Shown in pieces: positions 34,801 through 46,304 of a stretch of DNA of 55,816 nucleotides. The position numbers and the translations under genes were made by a program. The stretch is taken from NCBI GenBank assembly GCA_964605645.1, contig CAZSDJ010000007.1, positions 1-55,816 on the forward strand. The letters run 5' to 3'. Every line of letters starts with the position of its first letter. Position 1 is the stretch's first letter. This DNA comes from PXAH01 sp964605645 (GTDB lineage Bacteria; Omnitrophota; Gorgyraeia; Duberdicusellales; 4484-171). Under the pieces are notes generated by a model, which saw nothing but the letters and a program-made list of their open reading frames with translations, was not told the DNA's origin and did not search any database.

Positions 34801-37800
34801 TGATGAACAAATAAGAGCTTTAGATAGAGGTATTTTTAGTAAAATAGGAGCATTTTTTACAAGACCAGAGAGAAAAGCCATTAGAGAAGCTGACAGAGCA
34901 GCAGAAGATTTAGCAAAAGCACATGAAGAAAGGAATAATTATAGATCTACCGATCAATTAAATGAAAGAATGCAAGAATTAGAAAATCGGCCGGATTCTT
35001 TGAGAGCAAAAGGCACTGTTGATATCGAATCAGCAGAGTATGCTGCAATACGTAATACGTTGGAAGAACGAGCTCAACAAGTAATAGAATCTGGATTTTT
35101 AGGAGAAAACAGAGAAGCTTTAGATTTATTAAACAGAGCTTCTAGAAATGATAATTCCCAGTTAGTTGATGAGCAGCAAGAACAGCAATTATCACAAAGT
35201 GATTTAGAATTAAGAGTTCAAAGAATTAATTCTGAAATAGCTTTTCTTGGCACTATGGCAAGTGAAGAGTATGCTTTCCAACAACGAATGCATGGAGAAG
35301 ATGGAGGAGATGTTAGAGATTCTTATAATCAGGCTGTAGATTGGGTAAACCAAGAAATTGATTTTGTAGAAAATTACGCAATTTTAATGGCTTATAATGA
35401 AGCCAAAAAAGGAAATCAACAAGAAGCATTAACGGCTTTTGGAATTGCCAGTAATTTAAGTGGGCAAGAAATAGATAACATAAGTACCTGGAGAGCCCCT
35501 TCTTATATGCAGAGCCAGAGGGAATATTTGGCTGTAGGAGCAGGAAAGGGCGTGGTAGGTGTCGGTCAAGGTGGTTTCAGAATAATGTTTAGATGGGCTC
35601 CCACAGGCATAGCCCATATTGTTACAACTCTTCCTACAGGTGTTTATGAAACTATTTTTAGTGATGATTATAGTGCTACTTCTTCTGTTTTTGATAAAGT
35701 TAATTATTACGGTGTTGAGATGGGAAAGGAGAGTGGATTTGGTGCTGCGAGTGATGAATATGATTTAACTGCTATAGCAGTTGGCGCTACTATAGTAACT
35801 ATGGGTTTAAGTTCAGCCGGAGCTCCGGTATTTGCTAAGCTAGGATTAGCAACCAAAACTTCAGCTTTAGGTGCAAAATTAGGGGCTACAACCGCTGCAG
35901 GAAAGACGCTAGCAGGTAGTGCGGCTATTATTGGTGGTTCATCTGTAGCCGGTGGAGCAATTTATCCTGTTTTCACTCAGGATGGGTATACTTGGAAAAA
36001 TATAGGAATTGGTGCAGGTATTGGTGCTGCAGTGCCTTTAACAGCATATGGTGCTACTATTGCTGCTACTTTATCTGGTAAGGCAGTTACTGCTAAATCA
36101 GTTTTATCCGCGCAAGCTTATAGATTAGGCGCGTCAGCTGTTTGGGGTGGTCAGGCAGTTGGTATAGGAAATATTGGCTCTTTGGTGTTGCACGGTAAGG
36201 CCTTAGATATGAAACAGAATGCATTGTTGTTTGGAGGGGTTACTTTAGCTGCTTACGGGCTTTATAATTTTAATGCTGCAGCTACTAATTTAGCCGTTAA
36301 AAAAGGATTGGTCAAACAGATTGGGTCTAATCTTGCTACAAAAACTCCTTTATATGCTCCGGCTACTTCTTTAAGTGCAATGAAACAAGTTGGAGCTGTA
36401 GCCTTAAGTACAACAAAGAATGCTGTAAATCTTGGAGTAGTTTGGGGCAGTGTTCATATGACAGCTGATAATATGTTTGCCGGGCCACAACATGATTTTA
36501 GTAAAGTAGTAGAATTAAGTAAAAACAGTTTTGCTACAGGTTTTAAACAAGGGGCTATTTTTGGCGGAGCTATTGGCCTTTTGGGAGGGATAGCCGGTTA
36601 TACTGCAATTGGTAAGTCGGCGTTTTGGACTCAAAATGCATTTGGCAGGGGATTAAATTTTGCTTTTAATCCAAATGGATCGATATCATTAGGTTTAAGC
36701 GGGAAGAGCATGGTAGCTCAAAAGGTTGTTTCTTTTCTTAGTTGGCCGGCAACCGCAGGCGCAGGAAGGCTTAGCTATGGGCAAATTTTTACCGATGAGC
36801 CATGGAAAGAAAGTTTTGGTGGAGCAATTAATTTTGCAACTTGGGCTGGTTATGCCCGGTTTTTGGCTGCACCGAATAAAGTATCGCAATTTTTAACCCG
36901 CAGGGGTAAATTTTCAGTAAATGAATCTAAACCAGTATCAGGTTGGACATGGAAAAATGCGGGCCGTATTACCGGATTATTGGGTAGTGGTGCTGGGGTA
37001 AATATCGCAAAAGATGTAGCAATTGGAGAATTACAATGGGGAGATTGGCAAGATAGTGCTAGCCCCGGCCGTTTTTTGGTGAGTGGGTTAAAAGGAGCTC
37101 TTTATGCCGGGCTATTAGGCAAGGCAATATCGCCGCAAGGACAGAAATATTTTCAAAGTGTGGCAGAAAAACTTAGTAATTACAGTAATTTAGGCCCAAC
37201 TCCGATAACTTCAGGATTTCTTAAATCAAAAAGTACATCTTTTGTGGGTAATCAGCTTGTAGCCGATTCACTGGGCGGTGCAGTTAGGTGGCCGTTTGTT
37301 TCTATGGTAATGGCTGCAGCCACTCCAGTATGGGATACAGCTTTTGGAGCAGTTGAGAAAGGCTTTGACCGGATGTTAGGGGTAAATAAGGGAAATCCTA
37401 TTTTTGGCTGGAACATTGAAGGGAGAAAAGTCTTATTTCGTCAACAAACTCAAGAAGGAGATGCGCCTTTCTATTTTAGCCAGTTTTTCAGCAGAAGCAA
37501 TATTTTTCAGTGGGCTCAAGCATCTAAAAAAGGTTTATGGATGGGGCCGGTAATTAAGATATTTATGGGTGTTCCCAAGGATGCTTACTATACTCAGTCT
37601 TTAAGAGATAGTTATAGGCTGTCGGTAGGCCAAGCGCCGGGTGTAATTACCAAAACAGAGGCGGCTGCATCTTGGGCAGGAAAAGTTTTATGGGCAAAAG
37701 CTAAAGGGCAAGCAGCGATTGATGGAGGCGTAAGAGCAGTTTTAAGTAGAGGCCCTATAGCCAGTCTTGTGACCAAAAGTAAATTATTGACAGAATTAGA

Positions 37801-40800
37801 ATCATTAACTTATATAGCCGGATATGTAACCGGTATTGAACGCGGCCTAAAGAGTGTCAGCAGGTTAGGCCTTTATTTAGATATAAAGAGCGGTGTATTG
37901 GATACAGGTAAAATCAATCAGCCGGAAGGGTTCCAAACTGCTTTAGCAAGGTATGACAGTGTAGCTTTTTCAGAGCAGGAACGAGGAGCTTTAGGCTGGA
38001 TTTTATTGTTTGGCAAAAATAAATATCAAGCTGCTAAAGGCGAAGCTCAAAGAGTTGATTTAGCCGGAGTTTTAGGTATACCGGTTAGTAGGCTAATGAA
38101 TCAAAGTCTTGTGCGAAAGGAGATAACCCAATTAAGCCAAGGTGTTTCAAAAAATCCGACAGCTGAGAATTTAGGTAAACTATTGCAGGTATCTGATTTG
38201 TATCGGGATGTTTATTTTCGCACAACTTCATTGAGTAGCCAGGATAAAGCGCAGCTAAATCTTATAAACAACCAGCTTGGGAAAAACAATAGGTATCAGG
38301 GCAAAATAAATACTGCTGCCGATGCTAGGGATTTTATGGTTCATTTAAAAGGGTTGCGGCATGTAAGGGAAGGTTATAGCGCTTATCAGCGAGCTAAGCC
38401 GTTTGTCCAGAAAGCAATTAGCCAAGTTGCCCGGAGCAATAATTCTTCTGATATTAGCTCGGTAGTCAAGAGAGCGATTTCTAAGGCAGGAATCGAACAG
38501 TTGAGAGATATGTATGTTGCAGAATTAAACAGGCCGGCGCCTAAGGGAGATTCTGTGCAAGCAGCAAGGAAAATGGTTAATGATTTATCAGCTCAAAAGG
38601 GTATAGAAACTATTATTCCTCAGCTTAACAGCATCAACAATCAACTTGGAAATAATAGGTATCAGGGAAGGATTAACACTGCTTCTGATGCCAGAAAGTT
38701 CCTTAATTATCTTAAAGGGGCAAGGAATACCAGAGACGGCTATAAAGCTTATCAACAGTCTAGGCCGCTTGTTACAGAGTTGTACGGAAATTATGTCCGG
38801 GGGGGCGATTACAGAGCTGCGTTAGGACAATTGTTAAAGATTGCAGAGGGTAAATTTGATTTATCAGGGAAGCATACAGGTAGAATATATCAAAGCATTC
38901 TTGAAACTCCAAAATCTGTTAGGCCAGCTGAAGGCAGGTCTTTTCAAGAAAGACTTAATAATGCTCTTAGTACGCCAAGATCTCAAGAGCTTTTGCAAAG
39001 CACAAAAAGCATGGAGTTAGCTGAAAGGGTAGCAGGAGAAATTTACGGAAGGGGCTTTACCAAAGCACAACTAAACCGTGTGATGAGAAGTTTAGAAATT
39101 TCTCAGGGGATAAACTTTGGGAATCAAGATGTAAGAGTAAGAGGAGCATTGAGCCGTACGAATTCTCAAGCAAAAATTAATCAGTTATTGGCCTCCCGTG
39201 ATCAAGCCCAGATACAAGATTTAAGAAGCCAATTGGATGATATTATTTTTAAAGCGGCAGGTAAGAATCCTAACTATTCAGCCCTCCAAGCTACAGTTAA
39301 AAAAATTAATCCTAGATTAGCAAGAATTTTATATCCGGAGCCTTTAGCGGCAACCATGAGCGGGCGAGGTAGTATTGGCCAACATATTACTAACGTAGAG
39401 GCTGGCATGGGAATTAAATTTACTTCTGCTCAGCGCAAACATATTAATGAATTGGTTAAAATGACCCAAGGCAAAAGTCATATATTGGGGTTGCAGCCTA
39501 CCGGCGCCGGAAAAGATTTAATGCTTTTACCGGTAATTAGTTATCTGTTAGCTGAATCTCAAGGTAAGATTGTTGTCCGCACTAATACTGGAACTGAAGC
39601 TAGTAAACTTTATAAAGAAGTAAGTTTGCTTTTTCGAAATAGAGGCGGGGTAGGAGCCTTGTCTAAAGATATGCAGTTTTCTGACGCAGCCCGATTATTG
39701 ACCAAACATAGGATAATAGTTACTACCCATGATGCTTATCAAGGCCTTTGGACGCAGAATAAAGCAATGGGAGGTAAAAAACTTCCCAGAATTGGCTGGC
39801 AAATAATTAATGAGTTTGACTATTCGTTATTTCAGCCGCAAACTTTAATCAGCAAGGGTGGAGGGGTTATTTCTTCGGTACAGGAAGCAGGACTTCAGAG
39901 ATATTTGGCTGACAGAACCAGTATAATTAATTTCTTATATTTGCATAAATCTACAGAAGGAAGAAACCAGTTTTTTGGCAACAGACAGAGTATGTTCAGC
40001 AAGGCCCGGCTTACCGCACTAAAGAGCCGGATAGAAAGAGGCCAAGTTATTTCTTCTATTCGTCCGGCGACCATTAGTAAGTGGCTGGGATGGATGAAGC
40101 TGCCGGCAAAGCAACAACCGTTTGCACAACAAGCTTCTTTAGGGTTAGAAAATCCTGTAGTCAGAGTTTATTTAGCTAAGCAAGCAGCTTATCTGTTGGG
40201 CCAGAAGGTTGAAGTAGATGCAAAAGGAAATGTTAGTTACCAAAGATCAAAATTTAATCCTGTTGTCCCTAAAAGTTATATCTACGATGAACTTGCTTTT
40301 AGAACGAACAATTTATCTCTTTCTGCTTCGGTAACGGGAGCTTCGGTAAAATCGATTCAATCGGAGATAAGCCGGGTTCAGGCTGATTTAGCCCGCGGTA
40401 AGGCCTATGCTATCCGGGCAATTGTAAAAAATTGGGCAAGGGCTGCAAAAACAGATCCGCAAACCGGCAAGCCGTATAGAAGCTTTTCTCTTCTTTATAA
40501 CCATATTATGTGGGGAGCAAAGGCTCATAGCCTTCTTCCCGGGAGAGATTTTAGTATAGTCAAAGGAGACATTCAAACAATTAATGAAGGGCAGGCGATT
40601 AAAGGCCTCCAACTTCCTTATGGGCAAATGCAGGCTTTACAAGCATTGTGGGGCAAGCCAATAACTAAGCCGTTGGGGCAAGGTGTAATCGGCAATGCTA
40701 TTGAAACTTTAAAGTCCAGCCATGGTTTTATTGGTCTGACCGGTACTTATTCTGCGCCGGTTAAGAATTTACTTAAGAGCGCCGGGATTAATCCTACAGT

Positions 40801-43800
40801 ATTAGGCCATCAAACGATTCCGCAACAAGGCTTCATGGAAATAGTAAGAGACAGAAATGCGCTTAACGATTATATTTTAAGAATTGCAAAACATCCTGAT
40901 TATTTTAAGATGGTTTTTACCGCTGACGCTTATCAGGCAAGAATTATCAAAAACTATTTATTGAGAGTAGCTGCTAAAGACCCGGCTTTATCGTCAGCAA
41001 TTAATGCTAAACGCCTAGTTTTTATTGGGGCAGCAACTCCTACTAAGATCGCTGAAAGAATGCTTAACTCAACTCAAATTACCTATCGTGACGGTAGTCC
41101 TGTTGTACACACTGTTATCGGTTCCACTTATAAAATTGGTCGAGGCTGGTCGCCTAAGGTGCCAGGTAAATATGCCGGTGTATTTTCGATTTTAGTTAAT
41201 CCAGAAACAATGAATTCTTCTCAAATTGTTCAGGCAGCGGGAAGGATGGCCGGTGATTACCGTTTTCCTAATGTTGCCCAGAGAGATAAACATTTAATTT
41301 ATCTTACGGATGCAAAGAGTTTACGGGCAAATTCTGATATTCCCAGATCAGTTATAAACCTTGCAAATAGAATTGGATGGAAACACCCTGCAGTTACAGA
41401 AAAAATGTTTGATACAATCCATAATTACTTAGGGCCGCGTAACGAAAGTGCATCTTTAAAGAGAGGTTCTCATTTGACCGGAACTTTATCTTTGCCGGAA
41501 AAAGCAATGCCTACGAAGACATTAGGTGGATTTAGGGATAGTTTGCAGAGAGCCGGTGTTTCAAAGTCTGCTGCTAAAAAGGCTGCACAATCAATTCAGC
41601 CTTACGTAATGGCACATCCTAATTTTCAGCCTAATACGGATTATGGAATTCTATCTGAACAAGGACAAGAAGTTGCCCAACTTACTCTTGGGCTGGTAGA
41701 TGGTAATTTGTCATTGGGGCAGGTACAAGAGGGATTAAAAAACATAGGCTTGGAGATGCCTTCTGGTTTGACATCTCAAGCCCAAAAACAGCCTTTGACA
41801 GCTCAAAATGCTGTTTCTGTTGCAGAGGCAGTCTATAGAGAAGGTGCAAGAGATATTACTAATGTGATGTACATAGGCAGAGTACTTAATGATTTTTCTG
41901 ATTTACCCACAAATAAAAAGTTAGAAGTCAGCCTTGAGTATCAAAGCAATCCAGAAGGATTGCTTGATTTTGTTGCTGGACATTCAACAAGCCCACAGCT
42001 TACTCAATGGGCACAAAGAGAAAGAACCTTAAGAGAAAATATGGCCACTGCCAGGCAGAATTACGAGGACAGTATGAGAGTGGATACAAAACTAAATAAT
42101 CTTACAACTCGTGTTTCTCACAGGGCAGCAATTTTAGATAGTGAAACCGTAAGCTTTAAAGATAAAATTGTCCATTCAGCTGGATTGGTTTTTGATAATC
42201 TGAATTTAAGGCTACATTCTTCTTATAGAAATTTTCAAAATGCTCACAGTAATTATCAGAAATTTTTGAATAAAGTCAACCATGCTTATCTAAACAGGTT
42301 TGAACAATCAGTTGACCCGAGCAGCTTAACTCCTTTGCTTTTTTCAGCAGCAGAAGAAGGGATAACTGAATTATACCGCAATAACCCTGACTTTGCTTCA
42401 GCAATTCCTCAAATAGCAAGTTTTTTACGTACTCCTGATGGTATGGAAGTATTACCCAATCAGCTAAAAGATTTAAAGGAGTTAGGGATAAAAAATACCG
42501 ATAAGATTAATGTTTTAACTACAATATTATTAGCTGCCGGGGTTTCTTTAAAAGAGGTTTCAGTAAGAGATTCGTTCACAAATAGAGTAAAACAGGCTAC
42601 AGCAGGTATAAAAGGAGAGGGAGAAACCTCTGTAGTATTACCTAAACCCGTATTTGAAGCTTTAGAAAAAGTTGATAGTTTGAAAAAAAGCGAACAAAAC
42701 ATTAGTTTTTCAGATATAGAGGCGTTAGCAACAGAGTTTGGGCTATCTGAATCTCAAGCTGAGAAGATAGTCTTGGGATTAGGCTGGGATGCTAAAGCAG
42801 AAACTTCCTATCAGCGGTTAAAAAGTTTGGAAGAAAAAATAGATTTACGTCTAACCAGCGTAAGAGATTTATCACGCAATCAATTTGTTCTTCCGTTTCC
42901 AAGTTTTCCGAATGCAGAAGAACTATTGGATTTTGAGTCTCTTGAAAGAATAAAAACAACAGGGCAGCGTCAAGATATTGATCAATACATAAATGAAATG
43001 CATAAAAGAAGAGCCACTTTGAAAAAAGCGCAGGAACAAGCTCAAGCTGAATCAGAAAAACAACAATTACATGCACAGCAAATAGCCGAAAGAATGGGGC
43101 CAAAAGTAATTAATGAGGGAGTCAAAACAGCAAAAGAAGCATTTAAGAATATTATAGGTAGAGATCCGACTTCTGTTGAGATGGATAATATTTATGAACA
43201 AGCTTTAGGAGGTTTTGTGCAGGGAGATAGTGCTGATGCTGATGAAGAAAGAGTCGTATTGCTTTTTAAACAATATGCTCGGACTATGGCTAGGAGCAAG
43301 AAACAACAAGGCTCTGCTGATACCGGGGTAGCTAGTCCAGAATTGACAGAAGAAACAGCTGCAAATATAAAGAAAGCTTTAGCAAACGGGCAAACAATTT
43401 CCTTAGGACAAGTTCGAGATAGAAAATTACAAGAAAGAGCAGATAAGTTCGGGGTTAAGGTTGTTATGGTTGATGTCGATAGCCTTAATTCTGCTGGGTC
43501 TAAAGGTTTTGTCTTTGAAAACGAGCCAAATACAATTTATCTGGCTAGAACCGCTACAGAGCAAACCTTAGAGCATGAGTTGGTTGAAAGTTTGGCTCAA
43601 CAAGGCGGTATAGATTCCAAGGCTAGTGCCGAAGCTAGGCATGGTTTAGGTATAACCGGCGAGCTTAAGCAGGCCTACGGCGAGTTTATGCAAGAGTCAG
43701 AAAGAGCCCGCACGGCTGCAAATAGGAATCAGCCTGTGGATACAGAAGCCTTGGCGCAGGCTCAACAAGAACTTGATAGTGCAACAAGAAAAGCAATTAA

Positions 43801-46202
43801 AGCCGATATAGACCCTGTTAAAGCTTTAAATATAGGTGGAAGTAGTCAAACCGGAGCTATACCTCAAGATGCCGAAGAAACACCATATGCTCCTATGCAC
43901 AGAGTACCAGCTATTCCTCCAGTACAAGGGCAATTTGGGCCTAGTTTGGAGATAATACCAATCGCTCCTACTACTACTTTTTCACCGACCTTTATTTTAG
44001 GTAAAATAACTGCACCATCGGTTCAAGCAGCAGAGGTTGACGGCGCAATAAATGCTATCCGTGGCCAAAAACAGAAAGCTAATGGGGAACGTGCAGGGCC
44101 TATAACTGTGGTCCGCCGCCTTATGGCCTTCATAGGCGGATGGATCAGCAAGATTAGCGAAGGCATAGCTAGAAAAATCAACGATGTAATGACAACAGTT
44201 TCCAATAAGAAGGAAACAAAACAGAGTTCTTTAACAGAAAAGGCTGAAAATGCCGACTCTCGAGGCGGGAAACGTGCAAGCTCAAATAGGAGCGACAAGC
44301 CTGGCCAAGAGACGGATACTAGAGTTGACTCTAGTATAGATAGTAAGCTTAATACCTCTAGAGATGAAGGTGAAAGAAGTAGCGCAAGAACTGTAGGTAG
44401 AAAAGCTGGAGAGATAACCAGCCAATCACCTGCTGAAAGTAAAGATGCAGAAACTGTAGCATTAAGGCAAGAAAGAGATGCTGCAAAAACTGTTGAAAAT
44501 TATGGCGAAAGAACTGTAGGCCAAGAAGCTGGAGAGATAACCAGCCAACCTATTACAGATACTGCTGTACCTAATGAAAAAGGTACAGATTCTGATGGTT
44601 CTAACAGTTCTAATGGGCGCAAGAGCTCTGGAAACGGAAATGGCTCAGGTTTATCTGATACAGTAAAGATTAGATTACCTGAATTAGCAAGAAGATTAAC
44701 TACTGTTTTGAGAAAGGCAGTAGGAAAAGTAGTTTCTAGCATAAACAGAATAAGAGGGCCACCTGAAAGTAACCAAAATCAAGGTGGAATTCGTACGTCT
44801 AGTTTCCTATCTAGATTAATCGTAATCCCTCAGAGTAAAAATCTTATTATATCTGCCTTAAATCAATTTAAAGGCGCAAAACCCACCCTTTTAGGCCGCA
44901 TTTTAGGCTTTATCTTCAACGACCTTTCTCACGGTGAAGACGGAAAAGTTAATTTATTAGGCCGTATGGCAAAAAGATTTGCGGTAGTATTATTTGCTGC
45001 TAAAGAATCTGACCACAATGGAGCTTTATCCAATTTATTGGATTTAGTTTCTGATTTAGAAGAAAGAGGCTATGAAGTAAAATATACACGTATTGATTCA
45101 GTAGAAAAACTGGTTTCTTCACTTCAGCGTTTTACTAATCAAAAGCCAGCAGATTTATTGATAATTGGAGCACATGGCCAGCAAGGCCGAATGATTTTAT
45201 CAAATAACAATGATTGGGGCCGCAGTGTTTTAACTGTTTCTGACGTAGAAGATCTTTCTGGTGCGAAGGGAGCACTATCAACAGATGGCGTAATTGTTCT
45301 TAGCAGTTGTTCAACAGGTAAAGGAAAATCAAATTCAAATAATATAGCTAATGCTTTTGCGAAAGTATTTCCGCAAGCACGCAAAATTCTTGCCTCCACA
45401 GTCCCAGCAGGACCTATATTGATTTTTGATGCAGATAATGTTGTTACAGATATTCGTTATGATGACCCTACAGTTGGTAACGGTGTTGTTTCAAGTTTTA
45501 ATTTACACACCAGAGAGACAAATCTTACAGTAAGCGGTTATGATGCAGCAGATCAAAACGATGATGGAAAGGGTGGCTCAACTCTTTATTCTCATCCTAT
45601 AGCAGTTGCATTGACAGCAGCTGTAGTCTTTCAGTCAACCTTACCTATATATATAGCCGGAATAGTTTTAATTGGCAGTATTGTTATGCCGCTTGCCAGA
45701 AGCTTACTAGCCGTGCCTGCACGCCGAAGTGCCTCTCTGTGGCTATCGGCGTTTCGGCACGCAGGCGTGGCTTCTTCCGGCAAAGCGGCTTCTGTAAATA
45801 ATAAGGGTTCTGCGCACGTTGCCTCTGAATTCCGCAGGAATTCACTCCGAGCTAAAGCAAGGAGCCTAACGATCGCCGGAGCCCTTATTGTTTTCTTTGC
45901 CAGCTCCTCTTCAGCTTATGCAGCAAATGGAGCAGATAAAATGGCAGAGTTAGCAGCTAATCCGGTTACTTGGGTTGTGGTAGCTGTGGTAATAGGTTTA
46001 GGTTTAGGTATAGGTATAGGTTTGATATTTAAGAGAGCAAATGGTTCAGGAAGTAAAAATCTTTCTGCCAAATCAGATAATAAAGAAATGATAGAATACC
46101 TTGAGAAGAGAAGAAAGGAAGAAGAGAAGAGAAGAGAGCAAGAGAAGAAGGAAGAAGAGAAGAGAAGAGAGCAAGAGAAGAAGGAAGAAGAGAAGAGAAG
46201 AG
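28898..46202 (+). CDS. giant exported multi-domain protein, N-terminal part (to the second assembly gap)
   Basis: One frame open from ATG 28898 to the N-run at 46203, about 5,770 codons including a first 100-N gap. Residues 1-55 hold a basic start and a membrane anchor (WMKVIACVVIFCFVYQDIV). Then: C39-like protease (about 120-275), glycine/alanine-rich helices (300-650), a beta-rich region with 232-residue repeats (about 850-1900), coiled coil (1930-2130), hydrophobic helical segments (about 2210-2900), a duplicated 60-residue module (about 3120-3300), a SecA-like ATPase (about 3490-4180), coiled coils, a HELVE module (near 4893), a caspase-like domain (about 5360-5555) and membrane helices (about 5570-5715). 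The stop at 46327 is not the real end: after the gap a different frame stays open. Likely surface or envelope protein; the role is unknown. Confidence 0.88.
28985..29053 (+). other. signal anchor of the giant protein
   Basis: Residues about 30-52 (WMKVIACVVIFCFVYQDIVRAA) form one hydrophobic helix after a positively charged N terminus, ending in an A-A-S-P context that could also be a signal-peptidase site. This implies export by Sec, with the remainder outside the cytoplasm. Confidence 0.75.
29267..29715 (+). other. C39-like papain-fold cysteine protease domain
   Basis: Residues about 124-272 carry the C39 pattern: EEPCGSQSLYDYIHSLGY with Cys134, FRYNHYVLVTEVKNNKIHVINNG with His228, and Asn244/245 as the third member. 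All three catalytic positions are present. C39 domains cut double-glycine leaders or act as papain-like proteases; similar domains are found near the N terminus of large exported proteins. Confidence 0.75.
33518..34484 (+). repeat. tandem 696-bp (232-residue) in-frame repeat, interrupted by gap
   Basis: The segment beginning NPHTNAQNEAQMRQQAEAL at 33518 recurs at 34214, exactly 696 nt later and nearly identical. The second copy runs into the N gap after LLNG and resumes at QYVSKTLDAAAHDNEIET (34429). Degenerate relatives lie before (SEGNIAIGNLKNEKFILG) and after (VFVNVNYGLSGSW). Recent near-identical duplication explains why the assembler broke here. Confidence 0.85.
34329..34428. other. assembly gap 1 (100 N placeholder)
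   Basis: The gap lies in repeat copy 2. In copy 1 the matching stretch, 33633-34053, is 421 nt. So a two-copy array would miss 421 nt, not 100; both are 1 mod 3, so the frame is kept. The true protein would be 107 residues longer, or more if further copies were collapsed. Confidence 0.8.
34700..35300 (+). other. coiled-coil region of the giant protein
   Basis: Heptad-like charged helices: LSAAEENVARVEDQVAKANQRVVDEQIRALDRG, then AIREADRAAEDLAKAHEERNNY and ELRVQRINSEIAFLG. They separate the beta-rich repeat region from the hydrophobic segments. Confidence 0.6.
35500..37600 (+). other. glycine/alanine-rich hydrophobic helical segments
   Basis: Repeated hydrophobic stretches with small residues (AIAVGATIVTMGLSSAGAPVF, AAGKTLAGSAAIIGGSSVAGG, IGIGAGIGAAVPLTAYGATIAATL, GAIFGGAIGLLGGIAGYTAIG). 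They resemble membrane-active or toxin-translocation segments of large surface proteins, but no family can be named. Confidence 0.5.
38257..38790 (+). repeat. duplicated 60-residue helical module
   Basis: LINNQLGKNNRYQGKINTAADARDFMVHLKGLRHVREGYSAYQRAKP (from 38257) and SINNQLGNNRYQGRINTASDARKFLNYLKGARNTRDGYKAYQQSRP (from 38626) are clearly homologous, about 370 nt apart. The intervening part is dissimilar. This precedes the ATPase domain. Confidence 0.8.
39357..41440 (+). other. SecA-like superfamily 2 ATPase (helicase) domain
   Basis: Residues about 3490-4180 carry SF2 motifs in SecA order: Walker A QPTGAGKDLMLLPVISYLLA (GAGK, residues 3536-3539), a degenerate motif II region IINEFDYSLFQPQTLISKGGG, GLTGTYSAP (TGT, 3948-3950, as in SecA GMTGTA), STYKIGRGWSPK (as SecA TNMAGRGTDI) and QIVQAAGRMAGDY (as QLRGRSGRQG). 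Motif II has NEFD where DEVD is expected. An ATP-driven domain inside an exported polypeptide is unexpected; it may be degenerate or act before export. Confidence 0.75.
43480..43650 (+). other. degenerate metalloprotease-like HE module
   Basis: NTIYLARTATEQTLEHELVESLAQQGG resembles the strand-loop-helix of zinc peptidases, with HELVE (43574-43588) lacking the second zinc histidine. The arrangement parallels NYIILPEDPNNSQLTHELWAI at 52410-52475 and suggests a repeated domain that lost its zinc site. Confidence 0.45.
44970..45560 (+). other. caspase-like (clan CD) cysteine protease domain
   Basis: Residues about 5360-5555: FAVVLFAAKESDHNGALSNLLDLVSDLEERGYEVKYTRIDSVEKL, then LLIIGAHGQQGRMILS with His5426 and GVIVLSSCSTGKGKSNSN with Cys5471, 45 residues apart. 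The H-G and S-C dyad after successive strands is the caspase/CHAT-type signature. It follows a Ser-rich linker with duplicated TVG(R/Q)xAGEITSQ motifs. Confidence 0.7.
45601..46045 (+). other. membrane helices with an internal signal-peptide-like sequence
   Basis: Three hydrophobic segments: VALTAAVVFQSTLPIYIAGIVLIGSIVMPL, LTIAGALIVFFASSSSAYAANGA and TWVVVAVVIGLGLGIGIGLIF. The second, preceded by RRNSLRAKARS, looks like a complete signal peptide ending in AYA-A, which is odd deep inside a protein and could mark an old gene fusion or a processing site. Confidence 0.5.
45715..45766. repeat. REP-like imperfect palindrome in frame in the giant gene
   Basis: 19-bp arms (45715-45733 and 45748-45766) match at 15 of 19 positions, sharing GCCTGC and GCCGAA. 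It encodes VPARRSASLWLSAFRHAG, unlike its surroundings. A second perfect repeat TGAATTCC-gca-GGAATTCA follows at 45826-45844. Confidence 0.6.
46093..46202 (+). repeat. 33-bp tandem repeat encoding a K/E/R-rich helix
   Basis: The 11-residue unit EEEKRREQEKK is repeated just before the N gap; the DNA unit is 33 bp. It would form a long charged single helix or coiled coil. The array caused the assembly break at 46203. Confidence 0.8.
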
Positions 46203-46302
46203 NNNNNNNNNNNNNNNNNNNNNNNNNNNNNNNNNNNNNNNNNNNNNNNNNNNNNNNNNNNNNNNNNNNNNNNNNNNNNNNNNNNNNNNNNNNNNNNNNN
46301 NN
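46203..46302. other. assembly gap 2 (100 N placeholder), hides a frame-preserving length
   Basis: Before the gap the frame has codons starting at 46202; after it the long open frame has codons starting at 46305. Continuity requires a gap length divisible by 3, which 100 is not. The repeat unit is 33 bp, so any whole number of units satisfies this. Confidence 0.8.
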
Positions 46303-46304
46303 AG

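Noticed and set aside
29779..45399. Many short minus-strand frames within the giant gene
   Set aside because: They have biased shadow composition, no ribosome-binding sites and no domain patterns.
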